Positions 6,513 to 15,951 are shown, counted from the first letter of the stretch. The stretch is DNA of 60,546 nt from Desulfobacterales bacterium (GCA_016342285.1 JAEINQ010000043.1:1-60546), one strand, 5' to 3'. Notes: generated by a model from the letters alone, not told the origin. Program-made: numbers and translations.

Positions 6513-9161
6513 ATGAGTTCAAACGAGTTGAGCAAAGGATACGAGCCGCGGGAAGTGGAGCAGCGCTGGTATGCCTACTGGGAAGCCAACGGCCTGTTTG
6601 CCGCCCGGGAAACCGATGACCGAAAGAGCTACAGCATCGTGATTCCGCCACCCAACGTCACCGGCGTCCTGCATATGGGGCACGCCCTGAACAACACCCT
6701 TCAGGACATCCTCTGCCGCTATCGCCGGCTTTGCGGCGACAATGTTCTGTGGATGCCGGGCACGGACCACGCCGGCATCGCCACCCAGAACGTGGTGGAA
6801 AAAAAGCTGGCCGCGGAAGGAACGGACCGCCATCACCTTGGCCGTGAAAAATTCATCGAATCGGTCTGGCAGTGGCGCGAGGCTTACGGCAGCGCCATTA
6901 TCAACCAGCTCAAGCGACTCGGGTTCTCCTGCGACTGGGACCGCGAGCGGTTCACCATGGATGAGGGGCTCTCCAAAGCCGTACGAAAAGTCTTCGTTGA
7001 ACTCTACCACCAGGGCCTGATCTACCAGGGCAACTATATCATCAACTGGTGCCACCGATGCCACACGGCCCTGGCCGACCTGGAAGTGGAACACGAGGAC
7101 ATAGACGGCAACCTCTACCACATCCGCTATCCCTATGCAGACGGCGGCGATGGCGCCATTGTGGTGGCCACCACCCGGCCGGAAACCATGCTGGGCGACA
7201 CGGCCGTGGCCGTCCACCCCGAAGACGAGCGCTATGCCGACCTGGGCACCGACCATGTGGTCCTTCCCTTGATGGAAAAGAAAATCCCCATCATCCGTGA
7301 CACCTACGTGGACACCAGTTTCGGCACCGGCGGCCTCAAGGTCACCCCGGCCCATGATCCCAACGACTTTGAGATCGGCCGCCGCCACGACCTGCCCAAC
7401 GTCAAGGTCATCGGCGACGACGGCCACATGACCGAAGAGGCCGGTCGGTTCGCCGGACTCGACCGCTTTGAATGCCGCAAGCAGGTGGTGCAGGCCCTGA
7501 AAGAAGCCGGATTACTGGTGAAAATCGAGCCCCACCGACACAGCGTCGGGCATTGCTACCGCTGCCACACGGTGGTCGAGCCCAACCTGTCCGAACAGTG
7601 GTTCGTCAACACCAAACCCCTGGCCGAAAAAGCCATGGCCGCCGTTCGGGAAGGCAAAACCCGCATCGTGCCCGAGGCGTGGAACAAGACCTATTTCGAC
7701 TGGCTGGAAAACATCCGCGACTGGTGTATCTCGCGCCAGATCTGGTGGGGCCACCAGATTCCGGCCTGGACCTGTGCGGCCTGCGGCGAGCTCATCGTGG
7801 CTGAAGACGATCCGACCGCCTGCACAGCCTGCGGGGCCACGGACCTGGTCCAGGAGACCGACGTCCTGGACACCTGGTTCAGCTCGGCCCTGTGGCCTTT
7901 TTCCACCATGGGCTGGCCTGAAAAAACCGAACTGCTCAAGACCTTTTACCCCACATCGGTGTTGGTCACCGGATTCGACATCCTCTTCTTCTGGGTCGCC
8001 CGAATGATGATGATGGGCATTCACTTCATGGGGGAGGTTCCCTTCACCGATGTCTATGTCCATGCCCTGGTCCGCGACGAAGAGGGCAAAAAGATGAGCA
8101 AGTCCACGGGAAACGTCATCGATCCCCTGACGGTGATCGACCAATACGGCACCGATGCCTTTCGCTTCACCCTGGCCGCCTTTGCCGCCATGGGACGAGA
8201 CATCAAGATGTCCGAACGCCGCGTGGAAGGTTACCGCAATTTTGTCAATAAGCTGTGGAATGCCTCGCGATTTGCCCTGATGCATGTGACCACCGAAGAC
8301 AACGAAATTCCGGAAATCGGCCGCCTGAGTTTGCCCGATCGCTGGATTCTCTCCCGGTTGCAACGCACCATCACCACCGTGACCGACGCCCTCGATGCCT
8401 ATCGGTTCAACGAAGCAGCCGGTGCGGCCTACAATTTCGTCTGGCACGAGTTCTGCGACTGGTACCTGGAAGCCATCAAGCCGGCCCTGTACAACACCGA
8501 CGGCCCAGAGGCAAAGGCCGGCACCCTGGCCGTGCTCCGACACGTGCTGAGCGATACCCTGGTGCTGCTCCACCCTTTCATGCCCTTTGTCACCGAAGAG
8601 ATCTGGAGCAAGCTGCCGGGCAGCCAAGGCTCGATCATGACCGCCACCTTTCCCCAATCAACCCCTGCCGACCCCGAAGCCGAAGGGGACATGGATCTGG
8701 TCATGAGCATCATCACCGCCGTACGCAACATCCGCGGCGAAATGAACCTGGGCCCGTCACTCCCTCTGGATGTCATCATCCACACCCCCGACGCAGACCA
8801 GCAAAGCAGCATCACCCGGCACGGGGCCATGATTCAGGACCTGGCCAAGATCGGATCCCTTGTGGCCACCGGGTCGGGTGACCGCCCCGGGGCCGCCGCC
8901 ACCGCCATCGTCAAAGGTGCGACCCTGTTTGTTTCCCTGGAAGGGGTCATTGATTTTGCCAAAGAATCGGCACGGCTGGAAAAGGAAATCGCCAAACTGG
9001 CCAAGGAACTCGACGGCATCAACCGCAAACTGACCAACGAGGGCTTTTTAAGCAAGGCCCCGGCCGAGGTGGTCGACGGGGTCAAGGAAAAACAGGGGGC
9101 CTTGGAGGCCAAGCGGGAAAAGATTCAGGCAACCCTGGAAATAATTCGGGAGCTGGCATAA
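6513..9161 (+). CDS. valS: Valyl-tRNA synthetase
   Basis: 882-aa class Ia synthetase that charges tRNA-Val with editing of threonine. HIGH-type motif PPNVTGVLHMGHAL near residues 46-59, CP1 editing domain with TTRPETMLGDTAVAVHP, paired CxxC zinc knuckles in WTCAACGE and CTACGA, the KMSKS loop KKMSKSTGN near residue 530, the anticodon-binding domain, and a C-terminal coiled coil (EKEIAKLAKELDGINRKL). The length matches the Bacillus-type enzyme. The ATG at 6513 has AAGGAG 10 bases upstream; a GTG at 6495 is less likely. Confidence 0.98.
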   Translation: MSSNELSKGYEPREVEQRWYAYWEANGLFAARETDDRKSYSIVIPPPNVTGVLHMGHALNNTLQDILCRYRRLCGDNVLWMPGTDHAGIATQNVVEKKLAAEGTDRHHLGREKFIESVWQWREAYGSAIINQLKRLGFSCDWDRERFTMDEGLSKAVRKVFVELYHQGLIYQGNYIINWCHRCHTALADLEVEHEDIDGNLYHIRYPYADGGDGAIVVATTRPETMLGDTAVAVHPEDERYADLGTDHVVLPLMEKKIPIIRDTYVDTSFGTGGLKVTPAHDPNDFEIGRRHDLPNVKVIGDDGHMTEEAGRFAGLDRFECRKQVVQALKEAGLLVKIEPHRHSVGHCYRCHTVVEPNLSEQWFVNTKPLAEKAMAAVREGKTRIVPEAWNKTYFDWLENIRDWCISRQIWWGHQIPAWTCAACGELIVAEDDPTACTACGATDLVQETDVLDTWFSSALWPFSTMGWPEKTELLKTFYPTSVLVTGFDILFFWVARMMMMGIHFMGEVPFTDVYVHALVRDEEGKKMSKSTGNVIDPLTVIDQYGTDAFRFTLAAFAAMGRDIKMSERRVEGYRNFVNKLWNASRFALMHVTTEDNEIPEIGRLSLPDRWILSRLQRTITTVTDALDAYRFNEAAGAAYNFVWHEFCDWYLEAIKPALYNTDGPEAKAGTLAVLRHVLSDTLVLLHPFMPFVTEEIWSKLPGSQGSIMTATFPQSTPADPEAEGDMDLVMSIITAVRNIRGEMNLGPSLPLDVIIHTPDADQQSSITRHGAMIQDLAKIGSLVATGSGDRPGAAATAIVKGATLFVSLEGVIDFAKESARLEKEIAKLAKELDGINRKLTNEGFLSKAPAEVVDGVKEKQGALEAKREKIQATLEIIRELA

Positions 9162-9162
9162 A

Positions 9163-9480
9163 GACGGGCGTAAAGAATCCCGGCCCCGAGTTACCGATGC
9201 TGGTTTTTCCCAGGAAGGGGTTTGGCGCCGACCCCGATCAGCGTTAAGTGACTATAGTTACGAATGATCTAAAGTGACTAAAGTTGAGGAGTCGCTGCGC
9301 TCCACCAGAATTATGTAATTGGCAGAATTCCTTAATCCCGCCAAGGCGGGACTCACTCCAAACCTCTTGTCCGCCTCTGGCGGATTAGTTCACTTCAGTC
9401 ACTTACATCAGTTGCCTCGACTTAACCCGTTTAGCTGACCACGTGCCCACAGGGCCTGGATTCCAACTGCCAATCGAAAC
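9163..9480. repeat. R2 modular intergenic repeat between valS and nadC
   Basis: The gap holds no gene. Modules in order: GTAAAGAATCCCGGCC start, AGTGACTAAAGTTGAGGAG with a TCGCTGCGCTCCACC hairpin, CAGAATTCCTTAATCCCGCC with GGCGGG hairpin, CCGCCTCTGGCGGATT hairpin, then a TGACCACG end module. The same modules occur at 31055-31262 and 55131-55291. Confidence 0.65.
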
Positions 9481-9491
9481 AGGAACATCCC

Positions 9492-10319
9492 ATGCACACC
9501 ATCCAAGACCTCATTGACCTGGCCCTGGCCGAGGACATCGGCACGGGCGACATCACCACCGATGCCGTGGTTTCCTCCGAATCGACCGGTCGGGGGAAGA
9601 TCGTGGCCAAGGAAGAGATGATCCTGGCCGGTCTCGACGTGACCCGCCAGGTCTTTTTGCGCCTGGACCCCCAAACCCGCTTTGCCACCGCCTGCCATGA
9701 CGGCGACAGGGCATCGGCCGGGCAGACGGTGATGGAGATCGAAGGGCGCCTGACGGTCTTGCTGCAGGGCGAACGCACGGCTTTAAATTTCCTCCAACGC
9801 CTTTCCGGCATGGCCACCCACGTGCGTCGATTCGTCGACATCTTAGGGGACCGCCCTGTTCGGCTGGTCGATACCCGCAAGACCACGCCGGGATGGCGGG
9901 TTCTGGAAAAATACGCCGTTCGCGTGGGCGGGGCGCACAACCACCGCGTGGGGCTCTACGATGGGGTCCTGATCAAGGACAACCACATCGCTGCCTGCGG
10001 CGGGATCACCGCGGCCGTTGAAAGGGTACGTCGCCGGGTCTCCCACCTGGTACGCATCGAAGTAGAAACCGCCAATATGGATCAGGTGGAAGAGGCGCTG
10101 GCCGCCGGCGCCGAGGTGATCATGCTGGACAACATGGACCTTGCGGCGATTCGAAGGGCAGTGACCACCATCGCCGGGCGCGCCCAGGTTGAAGTCTCAG
10201 GCAACGTCACCGCAAAAACCCTGACGCCACTGGCAGACACCGGCGTGGACATCATCTCCGTTGGCGCCCTGACCCACCAGGCCACCTCGGTGGATCTGAG
10301 CATGCGGATCGACCCATGA
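9492..10319 (+). CDS. nadC: Nicotinate-nucleotide pyrophosphorylase (carboxylating)
   Basis: 275-aa quinolinate phosphoribosyltransferase of de novo NAD synthesis: quinolinate plus PRPP gives nicotinate mononucleotide and CO2. Family blocks LAEDIGTGDITTD (residues 13-25), LNFLQRLSGMAT, DTRKTTPGWRVLEKYAV and GGAHNHRVGLYDGVLIKDNH, with the later EVETANMDQVEEAL and IMLDNM strands. Length is normal. Its stop overlaps the start of the rhomboid fusion gene by 4 bp (ATGA), so the two are translationally coupled, an odd partnership. Confidence 0.97.
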   Translation: MHTIQDLIDLALAEDIGTGDITTDAVVSSESTGRGKIVAKEEMILAGLDVTRQVFLRLDPQTRFATACHDGDRASAGQTVMEIEGRLTVLLQGERTALNFLQRLSGMATHVRRFVDILGDRPVRLVDTRKTTPGWRVLEKYAVRVGGAHNHRVGLYDGVLIKDNHIAACGGITAAVERVRRRVSHLVRIEVETANMDQVEEALAAGAEVIMLDNMDLAAIRRAVTTIAGRAQVEVSGNVTAKTLTPLADTGVDIISVGALTHQATSVDLSMRIDP

Positions 10320-11296
10320 TCCCCATTCGCGACACGGCCCAGTCCAACAACTACCCGGTGGTCAACACGGCCATCATCGGCATCAACGTGCTGGTCTTTT
10401 TGGTCCAGATGGGACAGGGCGCCGGCCTGGACCGATTCATCTACATCTACGGCCTGGTCCCTGCCCGCTATTCGGTGCCCCACATCGCCGACTATTTCTC
10501 CCTGGGCCAGCAACTCTTTTCTCTTCTCTCCTTCATGTTCCTCCATGGCGGGTTTCTTCACCTGCTGGGCAACATGTGGACCCTTTATATCTTCGGGGAC
10601 AATGTGGAAGACCGTCTCGGCCCCGTCCGATACGCGGCCTTCTACCTCGCCTGCGGGCTCGCCTCGGGCGCAAGCCACCTGCTGCTCAATGTCCACTCCA
10701 ACATCCCCACCATCGGCGCCAGCGGAGCCATTGCCGGTGTCATGGGGGCCTATTTCCTGCTCTATCCCCGGGCCCGAATCCTGACCCTGATTCCCATCAT
10801 CTTCATCCCCTGGTTTATCGAGGTGCCGGCCTTTGTCTTTCTCGGACTCTGGTTCGTCCTTCAGTTCCTCAATGCCGCCGGCAGCGGGGGATCAGGCATC
10901 GCTTGGTGGGCCCATGTGGGCGGGTTTATCTCCGGTATGGTCTTTCTCAAATTCCTTGCCCGGCTCCCTTCAGCCGGGCTCACCGAAAAGGTCCGGCGCA
11001 CCACGGCCAAACGCCGCACCCACCGTCTTCAGATGGTCCGCCCGTCGGGGCGGTCCCCCGGTGCCGGCCACGACCTCCACGCCACCATCACCATTTCCCC
11101 TTTTGAGGCCCTCGTCGGAACCCGAAAGATGGTCACCGTGCCCATCGGTTTCGGCAAACGGCTGCTTCGGGTCAGCGTACCGCCGGAAGTCAACGAGGGC
11201 ACTCGCCTGCGCCTGCGCGAACAAGGCCGCACAGCCCCAGACGGCCGCAAGGGCGATCTCTTTCTGACGGTGAAAATCACCGGCGTTGCCCACTGA
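10316..11296 (+). CDS. Rhomboid intramembrane serine protease fused to a DnaJ C-terminal-like domain
   Basis: 326-aa membrane protein. Residues 15-215 are a rhomboid core with six or so hydrophobic segments, the HGGFLHLLGNMW motif (77-88), the catalytic Ser136 in GASG and His200 in AWWAHVGG, so the Ser-His dyad is intact. After a basic linker (215-250) comes a roughly 70-residue domain matching the C-terminal substrate-binding domain of DnaJ: ATITISPFEALVG, VPPEVNEGTRLRLREQG and GDLFLTVKI. No J domain is present. The gene overlaps nadC by ATGA. The fusion suggests the tail presents or recognises unfolded cytoplasmic segments for cleavage; that is inference. Confidence 0.88.
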   Translation: MIPIRDTAQSNNYPVVNTAIIGINVLVFLVQMGQGAGLDRFIYIYGLVPARYSVPHIADYFSLGQQLFSLLSFMFLHGGFLHLLGNMWTLYIFGDNVEDRLGPVRYAAFYLACGLASGASHLLLNVHSNIPTIGASGAIAGVMGAYFLLYPRARILTLIPIIFIPWFIEVPAFVFLGLWFVLQFLNAAGSGGSGIAWWAHVGGFISGMVFLKFLARLPSAGLTEKVRRTTAKRRTHRLQMVRPSGRSPGAGHDLHATITISPFEALVGTRKMVTVPIGFGKRLLRVSVPPEVNEGTRLRLREQGRTAPDGRKGDLFLTVKITGVAH

Positions 11297-11299
11297 CCC

Positions 11300-11527
11300 A
11301 GCCCCCCTGACCCAGAAGACCCGGCTTTGGGTTGCCCCTGGAAGGAGCGGCGATACGTCGCTTCTAGTTCGAAATGCCTTAATTGCCTAAAGTGATGCTC
11401 CACCCGCAGAGCGGGTGGCCTCAGGAGGCCCTCCTTAGGAGGGCTTAATGTCCAATATCCAATGTTCAATGTTCAAGGAAGGCATTCTGCCATTTTAGCC
11501 TTTTAAAAAATTGGCAGAGTGGTGCGA
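11300..11527. repeat. R2 modular intergenic repeat
   Basis: No gene in the 11297-11699 gap. Modules: GGGTTGCCCCTGGAAGGAG, CGAAATGCCTTAATTGCC, hairpin CCACCCGCAGAGCGGGTGG, hairpin CCCTCCTTAGGAGGG, AATGTCCAATATCC runs and GGCATTCTGCCATTTTAG. The two hairpins recur in inverted order at 54113-54165. Confidence 0.65.
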
Positions 11528-11700
11528 TTCCAATCCATAAATGAGAATTTTTGTTCAAGGTTAAGGAAATCGAGCAATTACGCGGAGGCGTAACGTGCTA
11601 CGTTGCACAAGAAATTGCGAAGATTGACGCCGCCTGTCCCGTCGAAGCTCGAAGAGCGAAGTCGGAAGATTGGGCAAAAAGGCCATTTATGGATGGAAAC
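11528..11700. repeat. R1 repeat element, copy b
   Basis: 173-bp copy with ends TTCCAATCCATAAATG and CCATTTATGGATGGAAAC. The internal hairpin is GGCGTAAC-GT-GCTACGTT, keeping most pairs of copy a through G-T wobbles. It carries about 30 bp (CGCCTGTCCCGTCGAAGC plus GCGAAGTCGGAAG) absent from copy a but present in copy c. It touches the 3' end of the DUF2156 gene. Confidence 0.75.
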
Positions 11701-12611
11701 TATTTGATGGTGAGCTTAAAAGACTCGACCATCATGGCCGGATAGTAGGATTTTTTGGCCTTGGCCAAACCGGGGACGCCCATATCGCTTTCCTTATTGA
11801 TGAAGACATGGCCGTTGAACAGGCGCTGGGCGCACTGCTGGTCGAAGTACTGGTAAAGGCCCTTGATGTGGGAAAAGGCCTTTTCAAAATGGAGCACGCC
11901 CATGGTGGCGGTCAGATCGGCAGCCACCGCCAGGGCGGACAGCTCGCCATCGACCCGCAGGAGCATCCCCCGAACGTCCAGATCGTCGATATGGGCCAGG
12001 GTATTGAGCATGGCCATTTTTTCACAGGCCAAATCGTTGTTCGGGTCGGCGTCACAGTCGCGTTCCGCGCACCATTCCTCGACAAAATCCGCGCATTCCT
12101 CGGCGTTTTCGCCTTTGATGGGCGCGAATTCGACACGCCCGTCATCCACATGGGAGTTCATGAACTGCTTGATCAGGTTGCGCTTTTTGGCGTACCGGCT
12201 TCCCCGCAGGTCGGCCAGGTCCCGGGCATGGTAGACATAGTCGGTGTACTCATCCTGGGGCTCGATGGTGAACAGGGCCTTGATGGCCTCCCTTCCGTGG
12301 CGGTCCAGATAATCCTGGCAGACGAACCAGTAATTGTCGAAACCAAGCTCTTCGGCAAGGCCGCGCAGTTCTTCCGGCGCAAACTCCTTGCCGGGGGCGA
12401 CGGGCAAGATCAGGTGACGACTGTCCTTGGGGTGACGAAACTCGGCACCCACCACCAGCACGCCGTCCACCACGGTCCAGCCGGGGCTGAAGTTGTCGTT
12501 GGTCCAGGCAATGATTGACGGCAGGGAATAGGAGCACAGCGGATAGCGCTGGGCCTGGAAATAGGGCTTTAATTGGGCGTATGTGTCAAACGTCATCGGT
12601 TTGAGCGTCAT
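11700..12611 (-). CDS. DUF2156 (phosphatidylglycerol lysyltransferase C-terminal-like) protein
   Basis: 303-aa protein of the DUF2156 family, tandem GNAT-like folds related to the aminoacyl-transfer domain of MprF. Typical N-terminal block YFQAQRYPLCSYSLPSIIAW (residues 16-35), later ELGFDNYWFVCQDYL and GELSALAVAADL, and a C-terminal FINKESDMGVPGLAKAKKSYYP. No membrane part, so it is the soluble stand-alone form whose substrate is unknown. Its start overlaps the GNAT gene stop by 4 bp, so it is the third gene of a cyclase-GNAT-DUF2156 operon. An R1 element follows directly after its stop. Confidence 0.85.
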   Translation of the reverse strand: MTLKPMTFDTYAQLKPYFQAQRYPLCSYSLPSIIAWTNDNFSPGWTVVDGVLVVGAEFRHPKDSRHLILPVAPGKEFAPEELRGLAEELGFDNYWFVCQDYLDRHGREAIKALFTIEPQDEYTDYVYHARDLADLRGSRYAKKRNLIKQFMNSHVDDGRVEFAPIKGENAEECADFVEEWCAERDCDADPNNDLACEKMAMLNTLAHIDDLDVRGMLLRVDGELSALAVAADLTATMGVLHFEKAFSHIKGLYQYFDQQCAQRLFNGHVFINKESDMGVPGLAKAKKSYYPAMMVESFKLTIK

Positions 12612-13024
12612 GGGTCCTTCCTGAGCAGCGGCATGGCGTCAGCCATGGGAGAAAACCCCAGCGGGGCATAGAAGGCCGCCGAGTTTTCTTCGGCAATCAG
12701 CCCGATCCACGAAAGGCCGTCGGCCCGGAGCCGGTCGACGATACAGTTGACGATCCGTGCCCCGATCCCCTGACCCCGGAAGGCCTCGGTGACCGTCACG
12801 TCCTGAATGTAGGCGTCACTGGCCCGGTCGCTGATGGCCCGTCCCATGCCGACCAGGCGATCTTCTTTATAGGCCGCCACAAAGCAGTGGCTTCCGGCCA
12901 CCAGGCGGGCCACCAGGTCCGGGGCATCCCCACCATCGGTCCACCACCCGGCTTCCCGGTACAGGGCAATGATCTGGTCGACCTCTTCTGCGTTCGGCCT
13001 GCTGAGAAATACGAGATTTGGCAT
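12608..13024 (-). CDS. GNAT family N-acetyltransferase
   Basis: 138-aa acetyl-CoA-dependent acetyltransferase. The acetyl-CoA binding signature RGQGIGARIV follows the beta4 strand VTEAFRG, and the C-terminal ENSAAFYAPLGFSPM is typical of the family. The substrate is not predictable. I took the ATG at 13024 (MPNLVFLSRP); no clear ribosome binding site precedes it, but it starts 11 bp after the stop of the upstream cyclase gene, so coupling is likely. An alternative ATG at 13054 would overlap that gene by 20 bp. It overlaps the DUF2156 gene by ATGA. Confidence 0.85.
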   Translation of the reverse strand: MPNLVFLSRPNAEEVDQIIALYREAGWWTDGGDAPDLVARLVAGSHCFVAAYKEDRLVGMGRAISDRASDAYIQDVTVTEAFRGQGIGARIVNCIVDRLRADGLSWIGLIAEENSAAFYAPLGFSPMADAMPLLRKDP

Positions 13025-13034
13025 GGAAACGAGG

Positions 13035-13949
13035 TTACTGCGATCGGACTGCATAGGCGGAGGATACCTGGTTGCGCCCCTTTTGCTTGGACGTGTACAT
13101 GGCCTGATCAGCACGCTGAACAAAGGCCGAAGCTTCTTCGCCATGGGCGTATTGGGTCACGCCGGTGCTCACCGTCACCGTTACCGAGGCACCGGGCTCA
13201 GGATTGAAGTCTTGGGTCTCGATGGTCTTTCGAATGCGCTGGGCGACATGATGGGCCTCTTCGCCGCCGGTCTCGGGCAAAATGATGGTGAATTCCTCTC
13301 CTCCGTAGCGGTAGGCCGAGTCCATGGTCCGAAGACACGATTGGATCACTTCCGACATTCGCACCAGGACCTTGTCCCCTTCCAGGTGCCCATAGGTGTC
13401 GTTATAAAGTTTGAAGTGGTCGATATCCAGCATCAGCAGGGCCAGGGCATGGCGGTAACGGTTGGACCGGCCCATTTCAGTCTCCAACTGGCTGTAAAAA
13501 TGGCGGGAATTGTAAAGTTTGGTCAGCCCGTCGGTGATGGCCAGGTTTTGAAGCTTTCCCAGCATCCGGTCACGTTCCTTCTTGAGCTGGCGTTCCTTGA
13601 GCACCCGTTTGAGCCTGAGCAGGAGTTCCTCGAAACGGACCGGTTTGAAGACAAAATCGCTGGCCCCCTTGTTGACGGCCTCCTCATAAGAATAATCGCC
13701 ACTGTATCCGGTCATGACAATCACGTCGATATCGTAATCGGCTTTGATCCGGTCGGTCAGTTCGAGACCATCCTTTCCGGGAAGGATGATATCGGTGATG
13801 ACCACGTGGATGGCTTCGGTCCTGAGCAGATCCAAAGCCTCTTCAGCGCTGGCGGCGGAAAAGGCTTGGAAGCCCGATCGTTGAACGAACTCGTGCATGG
13901 ACTCCCGAATCGCGGCGTCATCGTCCACAATAAGGATACGGTTATCCAT
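13035..13949 (-). CDS. Response regulator with GGDEF diguanylate cyclase domain
   Basis: 304-aa REC-GGDEF protein. The receiver domain has the acidic pocket DDD at 9-11, phospho-acceptor D53 in ITDIILPG and K102 in FKPV. A coiled linker (108-135) leads to the GGDEF domain with active-site GGEEF at 216-220 and a complete I-site RxxD (R207-D210) five residues upstream. It should therefore make cyclic di-GMP when phosphorylated and be feedback-inhibited. No cognate histidine kinase is adjacent. Start ATG at 13949 begins the MDNRILIVDDD strand. A good promoter lies about 125 bp upstream. Confidence 0.95.
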   Translation of the reverse strand: MDNRILIVDDDAAIRESMHEFVQRSGFQAFSAASAEEALDLLRTEAIHVVITDIILPGKDGLELTDRIKADYDIDVIVMTGYSGDYSYEEAVNKGASDFVFKPVRFEELLLRLKRVLKERQLKKERDRMLGKLQNLAITDGLTKLYNSRHFYSQLETEMGRSNRYRHALALLMLDIDHFKLYNDTYGHLEGDKVLVRMSEVIQSCLRTMDSAYRYGGEEFTIILPETGGEEAHHVAQRIRKTIETQDFNPEPGASVTVTVSTGVTQYAHGEEASAFVQRADQAMYTSKQKGRNQVSSAYAVRSQ

Positions 13950-14013
13950 ATTTCCTTTGCCCGTTTCTCCGGATTTGCTTATATTTGTGTTAAGTGTCAC
14001 TTTCGTCCCAAGG

Positions 14014-14043
14014 TTGACACGGTTGAAACCGATCTGATATTAA
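14014..14043 (+). promoter_or_regulatory. Candidate sigma70 promoter of lepA
   Basis: TTGACA (14014-14019), 18-bp spacer, TATTAA (14038-14043), about 110 bp upstream of the lepA start. It is divergent from and interleaved with the promoter of the cyclase gene. Confidence 0.5.
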
Positions 14044-14069
14044 GGCGGATTTCCTTTAATAATGAATGG

Positions 14070-14098
14070 AATATAGCGACAAAGCCCTATTCTGTCAA
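14070..14098 (-). promoter_or_regulatory. Candidate sigma70 promoter of the REC-GGDEF operon
   Basis: Minus-strand TTGACA (14093-14098), 17-bp spacer, TATATT (14070-14075). A near-consensus promoter for the cyclase-GNAT-DUF2156 operon. Confidence 0.7.
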
Positions 14099-14154
14099 CC
14101 ATGCTGCGCCTGTCGCGAAGCTGCCGCCACAACCATGACCAACGATTGAGTTAT

Positions 14155-15951
14155 ATGAAAGAAATTCGCAATTTCAGCATCATTGCCCACATCGATCATG
14201 GCAAGTCCACACTTTCGGACCGTCTGATCCAGCAGGCCGGTATCATTTCGGAACGCGATTTCCATGACCAGATCCTTGACAGCATGGACATTGAGCGCGA
14301 ACGCGGCATCACCATCAAGAGCCAGACGGTCCACCTGCCCTACACCGCCCGTGACGGGCAGACCTATGCGCTGAATCTCATCGACACGCCGGGTCATGTG
14401 GACTTTTCCTACGAAGTCTCCCGGGCCCTGGCCTCCTGCGAGGGGGCCCTGCTGCTCATCGATGCCAGCCAGGGGGTGGAGGCCCAGACCCTGGCCAACC
14501 TCTATGCGGCCCTGGAACATGATCTGGAAATCATTCCGGTCATCAACAAGATCGACCTGCCGTCGGCAGACACGGACCGGGTGCGCATGCAGATCGAAGA
14601 GGATCTCGGACTCGATTCGGAAGGGGCCATTCTGACCTCGGCCAAGGAGGGCACGGGCATCGACGAACTGCTCGAAGCCATCGTAACACGGCTGCCACCG
14701 CCGACCGGAAACCCTGACGCACCGCTGCGATGCCTGATCTTTGACAGCCACTACGACCCCTTTCGGGGCACCGTCGTCCATTTTCGAGTCGTGGACGGCC
14801 GTATCCGTACGGGCGACAAGGTCATGTTCATGTACAACAACGCCGCCTACCGCGTCGAAGAGGTCGGCATCTTCCAGATCGCCCGCATCCCAAAAAAAGA
14901 ACTCTCCGCCGGCCAGGTGGGGTACATGATCGCCGGCATCAAGACCGTCAGCGACACCCGTTGCGGGGATACCCTCACCCACCGGGACAGACCCTGCACC
15001 AGCGCCGTCCCCGGGTTCAAGGAAGCCAAGCCGGTGGTTTTTTCCTCCATCTATCCGGTGGCATCGGACGGGTATGGAGAGCTGACCGTGGGCCTGGAAA
15101 AGCTCAAGCTCAACGACTCCTCCCTGATTTACGAAAAAGATTCCTCCGCGGCCCTGGGCTTTGGGTTTCGGTGCGGATTTCTCGGTCTGTTGCACCTGGA
15201 AGTCGTCCAGGAGCGGCTGGAGCGCGAATTCGATCTCTCCCTGATCCTCACGGCCCCGTCGGTCCAGTATGAACTGGGCATGCAGGACGGAGAGGTCAAA
15301 ATCATCGACAACCCGGCCCTCTATCCCGACCCCACCCTCATCGAATATACCCGCGAGCCCTTTATCCGGGCCGCCATCATCGTTCCGGACCGGTATATGG
15401 GCGCCGTGATGAAGCTCGCCCTCGACCGCCGGGGAATCAACAAAAACTACCAGTATCTGACCAGCAACCGGCTGGAGATGATCTTTGAGATACCCCTGGC
15501 CGAGATCGTTTACGATTTTTACGACAAGCTCAAGTCCGTCACCCAGGGCTACGGCTCCTTTGATTACGATATCATCGATTTTCGCGAAACCGACCTGGTC
15601 AAGGTGGATATCCTGATCAACGGCGAGCGGGTCGATGCCCTATCCCAACTGGTGCACCGGGACCGTGCCGTGGAAAGGGCCCGCAACGCCTGCGAAAGCC
15701 TTCGGGAAGAAATTCCGCGCCAGATGTTCAAGATCGCCATTCAGGGCGCCATCGGCGGAACGATCATCGCCCGAAAGACCATCAGTCCTTTTCGAAAGGA
15801 CGTGACGGCAAAATGCTACGGGGGTGACATCTCCCGAAAGCGAAAGCTCTTGGAGAAGCAGAAAAAAGGGAAGAAACGGATGAAAATGGTGGGCCAGGTC
15901 GCCATTCCCCAGTCCGCCTTTTTGTCGGTTCTCAAATCGGATAAGGATTAA
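14155..15951 (+). CDS. lepA: Elongation factor 4 (LepA) GTPase
   Basis: 598-aa ribosome-bound GTPase of the LepA/EF4 family. G1 motif AHIDHGKST (residues 10-18), G3 DTPGHVDFS, G4 NKIDLPSA, the EF-G-like domains, and the LepA-specific C-terminal domain with KNYQYLTSNRLEMIFEIPL and the KRKLLEKQKKGKKRMK tail. Normal length. Start chosen at ATG 14155 where the conserved MKEIRNFSIIAHIDHG begins. The last codon is followed at once by a 9-bp tandem repeat array that shares its first bases with the stop codon. Confidence 0.98.
   Translation: MKEIRNFSIIAHIDHGKSTLSDRLIQQAGIISERDFHDQILDSMDIERERGITIKSQTVHLPYTARDGQTYALNLIDTPGHVDFSYEVSRALASCEGALLLIDASQGVEAQTLANLYAALEHDLEIIPVINKIDLPSADTDRVRMQIEEDLGLDSEGAILTSAKEGTGIDELLEAIVTRLPPPTGNPDAPLRCLIFDSHYDPFRGTVVHFRVVDGRIRTGDKVMFMYNNAAYRVEEVGIFQIARIPKKELSAGQVGYMIAGIKTVSDTRCGDTLTHRDRPCTSAVPGFKEAKPVVFSSIYPVASDGYGELTVGLEKLKLNDSSLIYEKDSSAALGFGFRCGFLGLLHLEVVQERLEREFDLSLILTAPSVQYELGMQDGEVKIIDNPALYPDPTLIEYTREPFIRAAIIVPDRYMGAVMKLALDRRGINKNYQYLTSNRLEMIFEIPLAEIVYDFYDKLKSVTQGYGSFDYDIIDFRETDLVKVDILINGERVDALSQLVHRDRAVERARNACESLREEIPRQMFKIAIQGAIGGTIIARKTISPFRKDVTAKCYGGDISRKRKLLEKQKKGKKRMKMVGQVAIPQSAFLSVLKSDKD

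Noticed and set aside
7512..8657. 381-codon minus-strand frame in valS
   Set aside because: Shadow of a high-GC coding region; His/Gly/Val-rich composition without a domain.
12969..14138. 389-codon plus-strand frame over the cyclase gene
   Set aside because: Antisense to the REC-GGDEF gene, whose catalytic motifs are intact.
14095..15195. 366-codon minus-strand frame over lepA
   Set aside because: Shadow frame; lepA is certain.
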